In this document: in pieces, positions 17,514 to 25,906 of the stretch | How the letters are laid out: every line of letters starts with the position of its first letter | Numbering within the stretch: the first letter of the stretch is position 1 | NCBI GenBank assembly: GCA_030323305.1 | Contig: CP106741.1 | Location: 2,480,501 to 2,544,500 of the forward strand | Length of the DNA stretch: 64,000 nucleotides | DNA from: Paenibacillus sp. CC-CFT747 | GTDB taxonomy: Bacteria > Bacillota > Bacilli > Paenibacillales > NBRC-103111 | Direction of reading: 5' to 3' | Position numbers and translations under genes: made by a program | The notes under the pieces: model-generated | What the model saw: only the letters and a program-made list of their open reading frames with translations | Databases searched by the model: none | What the model was told of the DNA's origin: nothing

Positions 17514-17590
17514 TTGGACTTGGGGGAAACGGTCCGGCCTTAGGAAGGCGGTTGCTGCCGTAAGGCGGCCTGTCCCTTTTGGGCAGGGTA

Positions 17591-17920
17591 CTACTTGAGC
17601 AGGGTATAGCTTCCGATAACCGGCAGGGGCTTCTCGACTCCGTTCGCGGCATTCACGATGCCGAGAACCGCGAGCACGACGCAGAACAGGTTGGCCAAGG
17701 GCAGCAGAATCCACCCTACAATGGGGATGACGGTGAGCACCACATTGGCGATCACGGCGGTCAGAAAGAGAGTCAGCCCCTGGTTGGCGTGGTAGGCGGC
17801 GAAGCGGGAATCCTTGGCGGCGATTAATGGGATAAAGAAGAGGATGTAGGCCAGAATGGCAAAAACTTTGTTTTCCTCCACGTCGGGGGACTGCCTTTGC
17901 GGCGAAGGGTCTTGCGGCAT
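17591..17920 (-). CDS. DUF4870/Tic20-like small membrane protein
   Basis: 109 residues with three hydrophobic segments: VFAILAYILFFIPLIA, LTLFLTAVIANVVLTVI and a third around WILLPLANLFCVVLAVLG. The loop SRFAAYHANQGLTLFL matches the F[AY]xHxxQ motif of DUF4870 proteins. The start ATG at 17920 follows AAAGGAGG on the minus strand. Its function is unknown. It is transcribed alone, convergent with the ArsR gene. Confidence 0.8.
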   Translation of the reverse strand: MPQDPSPQRQSPDVEENKVFAILAYILFFIPLIAAKDSRFAAYHANQGLTLFLTAVIANVVLTVIPIVGWILLPLANLFCVVLAVLGIVNAANGVEKPLPVIGSYTLLK

Positions 17921-18034
17921 GAAGGTGCACCTCCTTTGGTCGATGGATGATCCGTTTTTCCTTATCCTATGAGGGGGGACACGGCCTATGCCGGAGGGGA
18001 AACATTTTGCCTCGAGTTTCGTACATACCTAGAG

Positions 18035-18120
18035 TGCCTTATCCGGTAACTCCGTTGGTGAGAAAACCTCTGTATGCGCATGAGAATGACAAGGAAGGCA
18101 GAGCGGAATCAGAAGGATAA
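18035..18120 (+). repeat. Dispersed GCCTTATCCGG repeat, copy 1
   Basis: It starts with TGCCTTATCCGG and shares about 40 bases with the copy at 60467 (GCCTTATCCGG, then CTCCGTTGG, then a GAGA/CCT stretch). It lies upstream of ecsA. The opposite end is only weakly inverted. Confidence 0.6.
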
Positions 18121-18159
18121 CGTCCGGGGAAGATTCATCAAGGAAAGCAGGGAAAGCGA

Positions 18160-18855
18160 ATGAACGTGCTGGAAGTAGAGATTGAGAAGGCGGGCTACAA
18201 GGACCGGCCGGACGTCATCCAAGAGATTAAGTTCTCCGTACGGGCCGGAGAGCTGGTGGGGCTGATCGGGCCGAACGGAGCCGGCAAAAGCACGACGATC
18301 AAAGCCCTGCTCGGTCTGCTCGGCGAGATGAAGGGGAACGTGGTGATGGCCGGAAAGGGGACCTATGGGTATATTCCGGAGCATCCCATCCTCTTCGATG
18401 AGCTGACCCTATGGGAGCACCTGGAGCTCGCCGCGGCGTCCATGGAGCATCCGCTCCCGGATTTCGAAGCCCGGGCGGAGGAGCTTCTCGCGCGGTTCCG
18501 GCTGTCGGAGGTGCGCCATCATCTGCCCGCGAGCTTCTCGAAGGGGATGCAGCAGAAGATCATGCTCATTCTGGGCTTTCTGCAGAAGCCGGAGGTGTAC
18601 ATCGTGGACGAGCCGTTCATCGGGCTCGATCCAAAGGCGACCAAGGACTTCATGGAGGGCTTGAAGGAAGAGAGAGGGCGGGGAGCCGGCGTGCTCATGT
18701 CAACCCACGTGCTCGATACGGCGGAGCGGATCTGCGATTCGTTCGTGCTCCTGTCGGAAGGGCGTCTTGTGGCCCGCGGGGACTTGGAGGCGGTCCGGCA
18801 AAGGTGCGGCCTGCCGGGCGGCAGCCTGTTCGACTGCTTCCATTCTCTGCTGTAG
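18160..18855 (+). CDS. ecsA: ABC transporter ATP-binding protein EcsA
   Basis: 231 residues with Walker A GPNGAGKSTT (near residue 40), signature FSKGMQQKIM (near 128), Walker B VYIVDEPFIGLD and the switch histidine in STHVLDTAE. The IPEHPILFDELTLWEHLEL stretch after the Q-loop is typical of EcsA. Together with EcsB it forms an exporter-type ABC complex linked in Bacillus to protein secretion and intramembrane proteolysis. The start is at the ATG at 18160. EcsB follows ten bases later, which supports the assignment. A HIT gene is nearby, as in Bacillus. Confidence 0.9.
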   Translation: MNVLEVEIEKAGYKDRPDVIQEIKFSVRAGELVGLIGPNGAGKSTTIKALLGLLGEMKGNVVMAGKGTYGYIPEHPILFDELTLWEHLELAAASMEHPLPDFEARAEELLARFRLSEVRHHLPASFSKGMQQKIMLILGFLQKPEVYIVDEPFIGLDPKATKDFMEGLKEERGRGAGVLMSTHVLDTAERICDSFVLLSEGRLVARGDLEAVRQRCGLPGGSLFDCFHSLL

Positions 18856-18865
18856 GAGGGCTTCC

Positions 18866-20110
18866 ATGGTAACCATCAACCGCTTGTTTGCCCGCCGGGT
18901 GCGCAGCTATTGGGTATACCAGGCCAAGGCGCTGGCCACCGTCATCGATTGGACCGTCGGGCTGTATATCGTGGTGCCGGCGCTTCTCTTCGCCGGTTAC
19001 CAATACAGCCGCTGGTGGATGGAGGCTCCCGGCTGGCTTGCCTGGGTGCCGCTACCGCTGTGGTACGCGGGGCTGTTTCTTTTGGTCCTGACCGGCAAGG
19101 TTCGTTATTACGTAGAGGCCGGGGACCAATTGTTCCTGCGGCAGGGAACCAACTGGGTCCGTAAGCTGATGGCCCGGGGCATGCTCTATTCGCTTGGCGC
19201 ATTCGTGCTCCGGAAGGGGGCGGCGGTGGCGCTGCTTGCGCCTTTGCTTATAAAGGGCTACGGGTTGGACGCCCTGGTCCTGCCCCGGCTGCTTACGGTG
19301 CTGGTTCCCGTCACGTTCCTGCTTGCCCTGGCCGGGCAGTGGGGGGATTTCCGCTGGGCGGGGTTCAAGAAATGGGGCGCGGGCCTTCTTCTGTTGATGG
19401 CCGGAGGCGTTGTCTTCTCAGCCGCCGTTCAAGCCGCTTCCGCCGGAGAAGGTCCCTTCTGGCTCGCCGCGGCCCTCCTGCTGGCGGCCCTGGCTTATGC
19501 CGCGAGGAAGCGGCTGGAGCAGAAGGGAACCTTCCTGCACGATGCCGACCGGGAGCTGGAGTCGAAGCTTGCCCTGACCAAGCTGCTGCTTGGGGAGATG
19601 GCTGCGCGCAAGCCTCTAATCCGCCGGAGAAGACCGCTGCTCTTCCGGTCCTCGAACCGGCTGTTCCGCAAGCGGACAGCCGAGAACGGACTGGCCGAGG
19701 CCCAGATCAAGGCCTTCTTCCGCAGCCGCAGTGCACTGGTGACCTATCTGCAACTGACGGGCGCCTGCCTCGCGGGAGCCCGCTTCGTGCCGCATCCGGT
19801 GCATTGGGCCATGTGGCCGGTGGCGGCTCTGCTTTTCGCGTATTACGCGAAGCTGTATGTCAACGGGGTGAACGAGCACCCGTTTATCGGCCTTTTCCGC
19901 TGGAAGGAAGGGGTCCGCTTTACGGCCATGCACCGGACGACTCTCGGCATCATGCTGCCGGGCTTTCTGGCCGTTTCGGCGGTCATCGGGTTCACCACCC
20001 TGCCTTGGTGGGGGGCCGTCTGCCTGCTGGCAGGCTCCGCGGGAGCGGCTTACCTGACCGTGAGCCTTCTTCTGACGGGAGCCGGGCGGCCCCCGGCGCA
20101 TAGACAGTAA
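18866..20110 (+). CDS. ecsB: ABC transporter permease EcsB
   Basis: 414 residues, mainly hydrophobic. It has four helices in the first half, a basic cytoplasmic stretch (LIRRRRPLLFRSSNRLFRKR), then TYLQLTGACLAGARFV and further helices. The length and the N-terminal LFARRVRSYWVYQAKAL fit EcsB of Firmicutes. The start ATG at 18866 follows TAGGAGGG. It is cotranscribed with ecsA and forms the membrane part of the exporter. The gene is intact. Confidence 0.87.
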   Translation: MVTINRLFARRVRSYWVYQAKALATVIDWTVGLYIVVPALLFAGYQYSRWWMEAPGWLAWVPLPLWYAGLFLLVLTGKVRYYVEAGDQLFLRQGTNWVRKLMARGMLYSLGAFVLRKGAAVALLAPLLIKGYGLDALVLPRLLTVLVPVTFLLALAGQWGDFRWAGFKKWGAGLLLLMAGGVVFSAAVQAASAGEGPFWLAAALLLAALAYAARKRLEQKGTFLHDADRELESKLALTKLLLGEMAARKPLIRRRRPLLFRSSNRLFRKRTAENGLAEAQIKAFFRSRSALVTYLQLTGACLAGARFVPHPVHWAMWPVAALLFAYYAKLYVNGVNEHPFIGLFRWKEGVRFTAMHRTTLGIMLPGFLAVSAVIGFTTLPWWGAVCLLAGSAGAAYLTVSLLLTGAGRPPAHRQ

Positions 20111-20162
20111 CGACAAAATTCGCTAGTATTAAAAGAGTGTTTTAAGGGAACAGGCAGCTAAC

Positions 20163-20268
20163 GCCTTATCCGGCAGCTCTTAGGGCACAGCTTTGAAATC
20201 CACGGTTCTAATTCACTTTCTTCATGGGAATTACAAGGATGACAGGGTGTCCTTTTTGCGGATAAGGC
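20163..20268 (+). repeat. Dispersed GCCTTATCCGG repeat, copy 2, with terminal inverted repeats
   Basis: GCCTTATCCG at 20163-20172 is mirrored by CGGATAAGGC at 20259-20268, enclosing 106 bases with no coding capacity. The layout is that of a MITE-like element or a structured RNA. It lies directly upstream of the HIT gene. Confidence 0.65.
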
Positions 20269-20296
20269 CGCTGGCAGGTCAAGGAGGCTTTCTTCG

Positions 20297-20716
20297 ATGC
20301 ATCAGGAATGCATATACTGCAGCCGGGATGAGCGGCTCGAGAAGCTCATGATCGAGATCATGGAGCTGAGCGTATCCACGCTATATTTGTTCAAGGAGCA
20401 GACTTATTTCGGTCGCTGCCTCATCGCCTTGAACGAGCACCAAAGGGAAATCTTTCATCTATCCGAGGCGACCCGCAGCCTGCTGATGGCGGATATGGCC
20501 AAGGTGGCCGGGGCGATCGAGAAAGCCTTTCTGCCGGACAAAATCAATTACGGCTCTTACGGCGATACGATGCCGCACGTGCATTTTCATATCGTTCCGA
20601 AATACAAAGACATGGAGATGTGGGGCCAGCCGTTCGAGATCAATCCGAACCGCGTCTATTTTACCGACGAGCAGTACCAGGGCATGATCGAGAAATTAAT
20701 CAAATACTTGGCGTGA
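20297..20716 (+). CDS. HIT-family nucleotide-binding hydrolase
   Basis: 139 residues. The histidine triad reads MPHVHFHIVPKY near residue 96, and the N-terminal CIYCSRDERLEKL carries a CxxC typical of zinc-containing HIT proteins. HIT enzymes hydrolyse or transfer nucleoside monophosphate groups. The start at 20297 is supported by AGGAGG nine bases upstream. Proximity to ecsAB mirrors the Bacillus arrangement, where hit lies beside ecs. The gene is intact. Confidence 0.9.
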   Translation: MHQECIYCSRDERLEKLMIEIMELSVSTLYLFKEQTYFGRCLIALNEHQREIFHLSEATRSLLMADMAKVAGAIEKAFLPDKINYGSYGDTMPHVHFHIVPKYKDMEMWGQPFEINPNRVYFTDEQYQGMIEKLIKYLA

Positions 20717-20843
20717 TCCGCATAGGGGAACCGGAATGGGAACCGGCTGCAGGGGAAAGGCTAAGAAGTAACCTGATCCAGTGCCTCTCGGGGAATGTCC
20801 CGCCGGGGTGCTGGCCGGCATTAACGCAAAAGGAGACTTCAAA

Positions 20844-21298
20844 ATGCCTGCACCGATTTATTTTACTTTCCCGGACGCCCCTTCCGCCTCTCAGGCGATG
20901 GACATGCTGCTCGAGCTGGGCTACAAGGCCCGGCCGGTTCTCCGGCTGGACCTGGCCAGAGGGGACTTGACCTCGGCGCTGGAGATTGCCCAGGCCTACG
21001 GAGGGTCCCCGTTTGATCCGCGGGAAGCGGTCGGCGAGACGGAGGCGTTCGCGTCCGCCTATGGGCTCGGCGATGGCTTCCGCGTAACCGCACGCGAGGC
21101 GGGGGACGGGCTCCGGCTTTCCGCCTATGGGACGGAGGAAGGGATCCGTATTCCGGCTCACGTGGTGGCGGAGGATCTCCCCGAGGCCTATATGCACGCG
21201 TCCCCCGTTCGGAGGGGAGCTATGAAGAGACCGAGGGAGCCGGCTTCGATCCGTCCGGTGACGATTACGACCGGTTCCCTCCGGGCATTCACGTCTAA
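20844..21298 (+). CDS. Hypothetical protein, frameshifted
   Basis: About 151 residues, starting MPAPIYFTFPDAPSASQAMD. An N-terminal ferredoxin-like pattern (strand, helix AMDMLLELGYK, strand RPVLRLDL) is followed by LTSALEIAQAYGG and a charged C-terminal part. The frame breaks near 21205, where one base seems lost. The acidic tail SYEETEGAGFDPSGDDYDRF then runs to a stop at 21298. The ribosome binding site AAAGGAG is good. I do not recognise the family; a small cytosolic protein of unknown role is the safest call. Confidence 0.65.
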
Positions 21299-21409
21299 GC
21301 CGGTCCTTCGGTGGAATAAGGGAATAAGCCGTTTGGAAGCGCGCCGCAGGAGTTCATTCCTGCGGCTTTGCTCTGCGCGGGATGGGGATGGAAGGAAAGG
21401 GGAAGGAAG

Positions 21410-22593
21410 ATGAAAAAGTTTTTGACCATGGGCAGCCTGTCCTATCTGCTGATCGGGCTTGCCCACGTGGTGGCCGGCTCGGTGATGCCGGAGCTGCTGC
21501 GGCACTACGGCCTGCCGTATGAGGCGGGCGGCGCCCTTATCTTTAGCCAATTTGCCGGTTTTCTGCTCGGGGTCCTGGTGACGCCCGCTGTCTTAACCGT
21601 GGCCGGCCCGAGAAAAACGCTGGTGCTGGCGTCCGGGCTGCTGACCGCGGCGGAGATCACCTATACGCTGCTGCCTCCCTGGGGAGTGATGCTGGCCGCC
21701 GCCCCGGTTGCCGGTGTCGGCTTCGGGACCATAGAGGCGGTCATCGGAGCGCTCGTGATCAGTTCCACGGGGAGAAGCGGGCCGTCTATATGAGCCGGCT
21801 GGAGGTATTCTTCGGGATCGGGGCGCTCGTCATCCCGATTCTGGCGGGAATCTGCATATGGCTGGGCTTCTGGAATACCTCTTTCCTCACGGTTGGCGGG
21901 TTATCTCTCCTGCTGGCCATCCTGTGGGCCCGCCTGTCGTTCGGCGAACTCGACGCCGCGCTCGCCCGCAAGCCGAAAACCGTGCCCGAGCCCGGGCAGG
22001 AAACCGGCTACCGGGGAAAGGCGCTGGTTTATTTTTCCCTGTTCGTCGCCTTCTTCTTCCTATACGTGGGGCTTGAAATGAGTCTGGTGAATTTCTTTCC
22101 TTCTATTCTCTTGGAGAAATTCAGCATGGAAAGCGCCGGCGCCTCCGTCAGCGTCACGCTGTTCTGGCTCGCCATGGCGATCGGCCGTATTTTTGCCGGT
22201 ACGCTGTCGATGCGGGTGGGATACGGCAAATACCTCGTCTGGGGCTGCGCGGGCACGCTGCTGTGCCTGGCGGGGCTGCGTCTCGCGCCTTACTACGGGC
22301 TCACCTTCGGGTTTCTTATGCTGGCGGGTCTTGCCATGGCGGGACTGTTCTCCATCGCGCTCGTTTATGCGAGCCATATCCTCCCCGGCCGGGAGGAGCG
22401 GACCACGAGCCTGCTGATCGGAGCCGGCGGACTGGGAGGAGCGGTGCTTCCGCTGCTGACGGGCTGGAGCATGGATCATTGGAAAGTGTTCGGCACGCAG
22501 TCGCTGCTGGCGGCCGTATCGCTCCTGCTGATTCTTATGGTGGGGGCGGCGCTTGTTATGGAAAGAACCGGAAGAACCGAAAGAACCGGCTGA
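21410..22593 (+). CDS. MFS transporter, frameshifted
   Basis: About 394 residues with about twelve membrane helices. The N-terminal half starts MKKFLTMGSLSYLLIGLAH and the second half contains YVGLEMSLVNFFPSILLEKF. The frame breaks near 21770 between helices 4 and 5 and resumes at AVYMSRLEVFFGIGALVIP. The pattern resembles FucP-like or sugar-type MFS proteins, but the substrate cannot be assigned. The ATG at 21410 is chosen because GGAAGGAAG precedes it. Confidence 0.8.
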
Positions 22594-22929
22594 TGCGGCC
22601 TGAATAACCGGCCTCGCCAGCCAGTTTTTCTTTATGCGGGTTTTAGGGAAGAAAACGGAATCGTAAGTCTGCCTATCGCCGGGAAAAGCAAGAGCGGGCA
22701 GAATTCGGGGCACTTCCGCCAAAAGAGCAGCAGAAGAGAGCAAGGGCCAGAAAATTCATGATTTCGCTTCGGGAAAGCGCTTGTAATGGCCCTATATCGG
22801 TCCATAGGCTTCCCCGTGTCCCGAAACGCATCTTTACAGAGGGCGAAGTGTTGGCGTATGATACGTTTCGTGGCCGGAATTGTCCGGTCCGGTGAATCGT
22901 CAAACGAATTGTTGGTCTTGAAATAAATT

Positions 22930-23100
22930 GTCTAGATCGCTGAATTCCAAGCCAGGCTTGGAAACGGGGGAACCAATCGAAGGCAGGCGGCCTCGCGCCG
23001 CTTCTTCATGGGGTGAATCGTTCCGGATGCTTCCGGAAGGTAGGGCGACTCTCACGTCCGAATCCGTCAGCTAACCTCGCAGGCGTTACCGGGAGAGGCA
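22930..23100 (+). ncRNA. ydaO/yuaA-type c-di-AMP riboswitch
   Basis: The conserved elements occur in the expected order: ATCGCT near 22936, a stem, ACGGGGGAACC near 22964-22974, GGGGTGAATC (23010-23019), GTAGGGCGA (23040-23048), GTCCGAATCCGTCAGCTAAC (23056-23075) directly followed by CTCGCAGGCG, and GGGAGAGG near 23091. This is the cyclic di-AMP aptamer of the ydaO-yuaA class. A terminator hairpin lies 45 bases downstream at 23145-23186, so ligand binding probably controls read-through. The only gene downstream is a 59-residue membrane protein. Confidence 0.92.
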
Positions 23101-23144
23101 ACCATTGTCGTGCGCAGAAAGGCCATTTAGAGCAAGGCCTGACC

Positions 23145-23186
23145 AGAAGCCGCGGGAAGAGTTCCTCTTTGTGCAGGCTTCTTTTT
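23145..23186 (+). terminator. Intrinsic terminator controlled by the c-di-AMP riboswitch
   Basis: AGAAGCC pairs with GGCTTCT, an inner AAGAG/CTCTT helix extends the stem, and TTTTT follows. Its position just after the aptamer and before the gene fits an expression platform. Confidence 0.8.
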
Positions 23187-23238
23187 GCTGCCATGGGCCG
23201 GGAGCGGACTGCCTAACCATGTTAAAGGAAGGTGCATC

Positions 23239-23418
23239 ATGATTTATCTCGTTCTCTTTGCCGGCCTGTTTCTGGTGGGGTGGCTCGGCCTTACCCTCAT
23301 CGGGTTTACGGGAGGGAGCGGCCCGTTCAATCCGAACCGTCTACGCAACCGGGTTCTGGTGGCGTTCGCCCAGGCGGCGGTGCTCAGCCTGCTGCTTGCG
23401 CTGGTACATCCGCTGTAG
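23239..23418 (+). CDS. Small membrane protein under c-di-AMP riboswitch control
   Basis: 59 residues: an N-terminal helix (YLVLFAGLFLVGWLGLTLIG), a short polar loop with TGGSGPFNPNRLRNR, and a second helix (AFAQAAVLSLLLALVH). It is a two-helix membrane protein without a signal peptide. The ATG at 23239 follows AAAGGAAGG, nine bases before it. It lies immediately after the riboswitch terminator and no other gene follows on that strand for over 800 bases, so it is the likely sole target. c-di-AMP normally controls potassium and osmolyte transport and cell wall enzymes, so this could be a small subunit or regulator of a channel. That is inference. Confidence 0.75.
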   Translation: MIYLVLFAGLFLVGWLGLTLIGFTGGSGPFNPNRLRNRVLVAFAQAAVLSLLLALVHPL

Positions 23419-23498
23419 GGGCTTGCTGGCCGCAAGGCGGCAGTCTCTTTTCCTAGTTTGCCACGCCTCGTCCCTCGTTATAACCGAAGCTTTAAAAT

Positions 23499-23527
23499 AA
23501 GCCGGCCCAGGCGGGAACGGCTTTTTG
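23499..23527 (+). terminator. Possible terminator after the small membrane protein gene
   Basis: A short stem (AAGCCG with CGGCTT) is followed by TTTTTGG. The stem is only six base pairs, so it is a weak candidate. Confidence 0.5.
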
Positions 23528-23550
23528 GCATGGCCGCAAAGCCAAAAGAA

Positions 23551-23580
23551 CAGGGAGCCCCTGCAGCCAGGGACTCCTCA
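23551..23580 (-). terminator. Terminator of the 46-residue membrane protein gene
   Basis: GGAGTCCCTGG and a matching CAGGGGCTCC form a stem with a GC-rich top, and TTCTTTT follows on the minus strand. Confidence 0.7.
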
Positions 23581-23597
23581 GTTCTTAGGATTATCGT

Positions 23598-23738
23598 CTA
23601 TTTAATCAGCCAGTAAACGACGGCCAGCACCACGCCGGTGAACGCCAGGAAGAGAAGCGTCTTCTTCATTTCCTTCAGGACGACATCGGGCTTCTCGGGG
23701 TTCCGGTTCGGTTCCGGTTGATGATTAGGATTCTCCAC
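23598..23738 (-). CDS. Very small membrane protein, 46 residues
   Basis: The frame reads from a GTG at 23738 to a TAG at 23598. GGAGG lies ten bases upstream of the GTG. The protein begins with a polar, proline-rich stretch (MENPNHQPEPNRNPEKPDVV), then LKEMKKT and one helix (LLFLAFTGVVLAVVYWLI), ending in K. It has one transmembrane segment, with the N-terminus probably inside. Its own terminator follows. It is too short for family assignment, but the ribosome binding site, the helix and the terminator together support a real gene. Confidence 0.7.
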   Translation of the reverse strand: MENPNHQPEPNRNPEKPDVVLKEMKKTLLFLAFTGVVLAVVYWLIK

Positions 23739-23765
23739 TTAACTTTCGCCTCCTTCTACTTAACG

Positions 23766-24134
23766 TTAGGAACACGCTAAGCGGAAGGGCCGGATGTAGT
23801 GACACCGGTACTTGTTAATATCGAGGAACAGCTTCTTTAACCGGATGGGAATGGTGGACAAGAAGAGGTACCGGGTCTTCGTCAGAATCTGGCGAAGAAG
23901 GAGCATCACCACCGGAAAGAACAAAGCAGCCGGTTCTTTCTTCAGGAGAAGCAGAGGGGAAGAAGACTGCCGGGTAACACCGTCCAGCCGTTTGGCGGGA
24001 TCGTGCCGTATCTCCTTCGGCTCCTTAAGCAGGGGATCCGTCATGGAGAATGCACAGAAGAAAGCGGAGGCTAACACACAGAGGATAACCAGCCATTGAA
24101 GGATAGGGTGTTTCCGCAGCTTAAGGTTGGGCAT
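23766..24134 (-). CDS. Hypothetical membrane protein
   Basis: 122 residues. An N-terminal helix (ILQWLVILCVLASAFFCAFS) is followed by a polar stretch and a second hydrophobic run (AALFFPVVMLLLRQIL), then a basic tail. The composition is coherent, with a clear membrane anchor, but there is no recognisable domain and the ribosome binding site is weak. It could be a lineage-specific protein; a spurious frame cannot be ruled out. Confidence 0.5.
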   Translation of the reverse strand: MPNLKLRKHPILQWLVILCVLASAFFCAFSMTDPLLKEPKEIRHDPAKRLDGVTRQSSSPLLLLKKEPAALFFPVVMLLLRQILTKTRYLFLSTIPIRLKKLFLDINKYRCHYIRPFRLACS

Positions 24135-24280
24135 TCCATCACCACAGGGTTTGATTTAGATAGCGGGCCGTTTCCGCTACTTACTAGGGTAGCAGGTCCG
24201 GGAGAATCCTTCAAGAACCGATTCCCCAGCCGATTATTCGTCGCGAAATTGGGTAAGGATTAGGACAGGAGGTGTTTCCC

Positions 24281-24508
24281 ATGAAAGATCAACCCATGAA
24301 TCCTTCCATCCCACCCGAAGTAACGCCTAAGGTGACACCTGAAATAAAGCCCCAGACTCCGCCGGAAACGAGCCCGAACCCGGTGCCGAAGCCGGAGATT
24401 CAGCCGCCCGCTCCGCCGGATGTGAAGCCGGCACAGCCGCCGGAGATCAAGCCGGTCAGCCCGCCGGAGGTCAGCCCGACGACTCCTCCGGGGAAGACGG
24501 TTACCTGA
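24281..24508 (+). CDS. Small proline-rich protein
   Basis: 75 residues with a run of short proline repeats (such as PPEVTPKVTPEIKPQTPPET, then variations). The pattern is PPEx or PxxK/P repeated about ten times. The ATG at 24281 follows a good GGAGG. There is no signal peptide and no membrane helix. Low-complexity proteins of this kind occur in spore formers, perhaps as coat or surface components, but the role is unknown. A strong terminator follows. Confidence 0.65.
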   Translation: MKDQPMNPSIPPEVTPKVTPEIKPQTPPETSPNPVPKPEIQPPAPPDVKPAQPPEIKPVSPPEVSPTTPPGKTVT

Positions 24509-24575
24509 TCCGGTACCCCGATTAAGAGCAGGTAGAGCAAGCGATGCGGCGGGTAACCGCGGTAAAAGGCAAGAG

Positions 24576-24635
24576 CACCACCGAAGGAAGACGCCCGGTC
24601 TTAACCGGCACGTCTTTCCTTCGGTGGTGTTTTTT
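24576..24635 (+). terminator. Strong terminator after the proline-rich protein gene
   Basis: An 18-base stem (CACCACCGAAGGAAGACG with CGTCTTTCCTTCGGTGGTG, one bulge) is followed by TTTTTT. Confidence 0.9.
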
Positions 24636-24642
24636 GGATGCT

Positions 24643-24990
24643 TCAGCGGGCGGGCGGGCGCCTTACGGCCGAACCCGCCTCGTTTTCCGCTTCCATCCCG
24701 AAGCGTTCCAGGTGGTCCAGCAACCCTTCACGGAGAAGAATCTCCTTCTGGCGGGGGCCCATAAGGTCATAATGAGGGAAGGGAGGACGCTGGTGGATGT
24801 AGACCGGGTTAAGCCCGTTCGCGCGGCACCATTCCATAAGACGCCCCTTGTCCGCGCATCCGACCTTGGTGACGGTGCGGATGCCAGGGAACCGCTCATC
24901 GTACCAATAATGGGTCAAGAAGGCGAGCCTGCCCTCCAGAACGTCCGCCTTCCAGCGGGCGAGTTCATCCCGGGTTACTCCAAACGCCAT
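24643..24990 (-). CDS. Conserved hypothetical protein
   Basis: 115 residues starting MAFGVTRDELARWKADVLEG. The conserved-looking core is FLTHYWYDERFPGIRTVTKV, then GCADKGRLMEWCRANGLNP and FPHYDLMGPRQKEILLREGL. The start is set at the ATG at 24990 because AAGGAGG is seven bases away; an ATG two codons upstream is too close. The longer open frame upstream is not needed. It has the look of a small enzyme-like or nucleic-acid-related protein, but I do not recognise the family. Confidence 0.7.
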   Translation of the reverse strand: MAFGVTRDELARWKADVLEGRLAFLTHYWYDERFPGIRTVTKVGCADKGRLMEWCRANGLNPVYIHQRPPFPHYDLMGPRQKEILLREGLLDHLERFGMEAENEAGSAVRRPPAR

Positions 24991-25037
24991 GCCCATTCCT
25001 CCTTCCCGTATCCGATCGATTATTTCCAGAATGCCAA

Positions 25038-25066
25038 AAGAAGCCGCGGGGAGCCCGCCGCTTCTT
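25038..25066 (-). terminator. Terminator after the small hydrophilic protein gene
   Basis: AAGAAGCCGCGGG pairs with CCCGCCGCTTCTT across a three-base loop, and TTTT follows on the minus strand. Confidence 0.8.
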
Positions 25067-25078
25067 CTGCAAGGAAAC

Positions 25079-25213
25079 TTAATTAGAAGGACGGCTCGGT
25101 TCGTGGAACCCCGCCTCGCTCGGCGACTTCTGGTTGGCTTTGCTGTCCGTGGCATTGCTGCTGTGAGCGGCCATGCTTTGGTTTTTCTGCTTGACGGATT
25201 TGCTTTTGCCCAT
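25079..25213 (-). CDS. Very small hydrophilic protein, 44 residues
   Basis: It reads MGKSKSVKQKNQSMAAHSSN and ends FHEPSRPSN. It is rich in Lys, Gln, Ser and Asn, with no helix or domain. The ATG at 25213 follows GGGAGG. The composition resembles minor small acid-soluble or related spore proteins, and its end (EPSRPSN) recalls that of another small protein in the window at 41660 (GPNRPSE). A clear terminator follows. The spore role is inference from composition. Confidence 0.65.
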   Translation of the reverse strand: MGKSKSVKQKNQSMAAHSSNATDSKANQKSPSEAGFHEPSRPSN

Positions 25214-25245
25214 AAGAGGTCCTCCCGGGTGAATCAGGGTACCGG

Positions 25246-25689
25246 CTATTCTTCCCTCCGGTTCTCCTCTATGTTGCTCAGAATCCGTTGGAAGCTATTC
25301 GTCATGCCCAGGATCTCCTCCGTGGACAGGCCGGAGAACAACGAATGGTAAAGCTTATGCCGGTAATCCCGGATGGATTCGAGCTTGCTGCGCCCCTTCT
25401 CCGTAATGGTGAGGTACACCACCCGCCGGTCCTTCTCATCGCGGTACCGCTCGGCGAAACCGTCTTCAATCAGTTTATCCGAAAGTCCGGTTATCGCCCC
25501 GGACGTCATGTACAGCGCTTCCGCCAAGGAAGACGCCTTCTGCGGCCCTTCGGCTTCCAGCTTCTCCAGGATCACGGCCTGGGAGCGGTTTATGTCGGCC
25601 AGTCCCCTTTGCCATTCGCTTTGCATTTTTTTGATGACTTGCCGGAAAACCTTTTCCAATTCCAGAATTTCTGAACGCGGCACGGTCAT
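25246..25689 (-). CDS. MarR-family transcriptional regulator
   Basis: 147 residues with the MarR winged helix: QAVILEKLEAEGPQKASSLA, LYMTSGAITGLSDKLIEDGF (recognition helix) and RYRDEKDRRVVYLTITEKG (wing, with the conserved DxR). MarR proteins repress efflux or stress genes and release DNA on binding aromatic compounds. No obvious target is adjacent. The gene is intact and has a strong upstream ribosome binding site. Confidence 0.88.
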   Translation of the reverse strand: MTVPRSEILELEKVFRQVIKKMQSEWQRGLADINRSQAVILEKLEAEGPQKASSLAEALYMTSGAITGLSDKLIEDGFAERYRDEKDRRVVYLTITEKGRSKLESIRDYRHKLYHSLFSGLSTEEILGMTNSFQRILSNIEENRREE

Positions 25690-25823
25690 CCCCCTTCTGC
25701 ATCCCCGTTCTATAGTGAAATGCTATCATATTCCGGCATGCAGGTAAAACCTCCTATCCCGTTTTCGCCAAAATAAGAGGCAAAACCTGCCCATCTTTGT
25801 GGGAGAGGGGGCGGCAGGGCGGA

Positions 25824-25883
25824 TTGACAAGGAGAACCACATTTTCTATAGTAAAAGAAATTCAACTATATAATGGTCAGACC
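25824..25883 (+). promoter_or_regulatory. Promoter and FCD-type operator of the first GntR gene
   Basis: TTGACA (25824-25829) and TATAGT (25847-25852) are 17 bases apart. Downstream, at 25874-25883, lies TGGTCAGACC, which fits the TGGTnnnACCA-type operator of FCD-family repressors except for the last base. Confidence 0.75.
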
Positions 25884-25906
25884 TTTAGAGAAAGAAGGGA
25901 AATCCG

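Noticed and set aside
22770..22783. cre-like GGAAAGCGCTTGTA in the gap after the MFS gene
   Set aside because: It matches only 11 of 14 positions and is about 450 bases from the next gene, behind a riboswitch and terminator.
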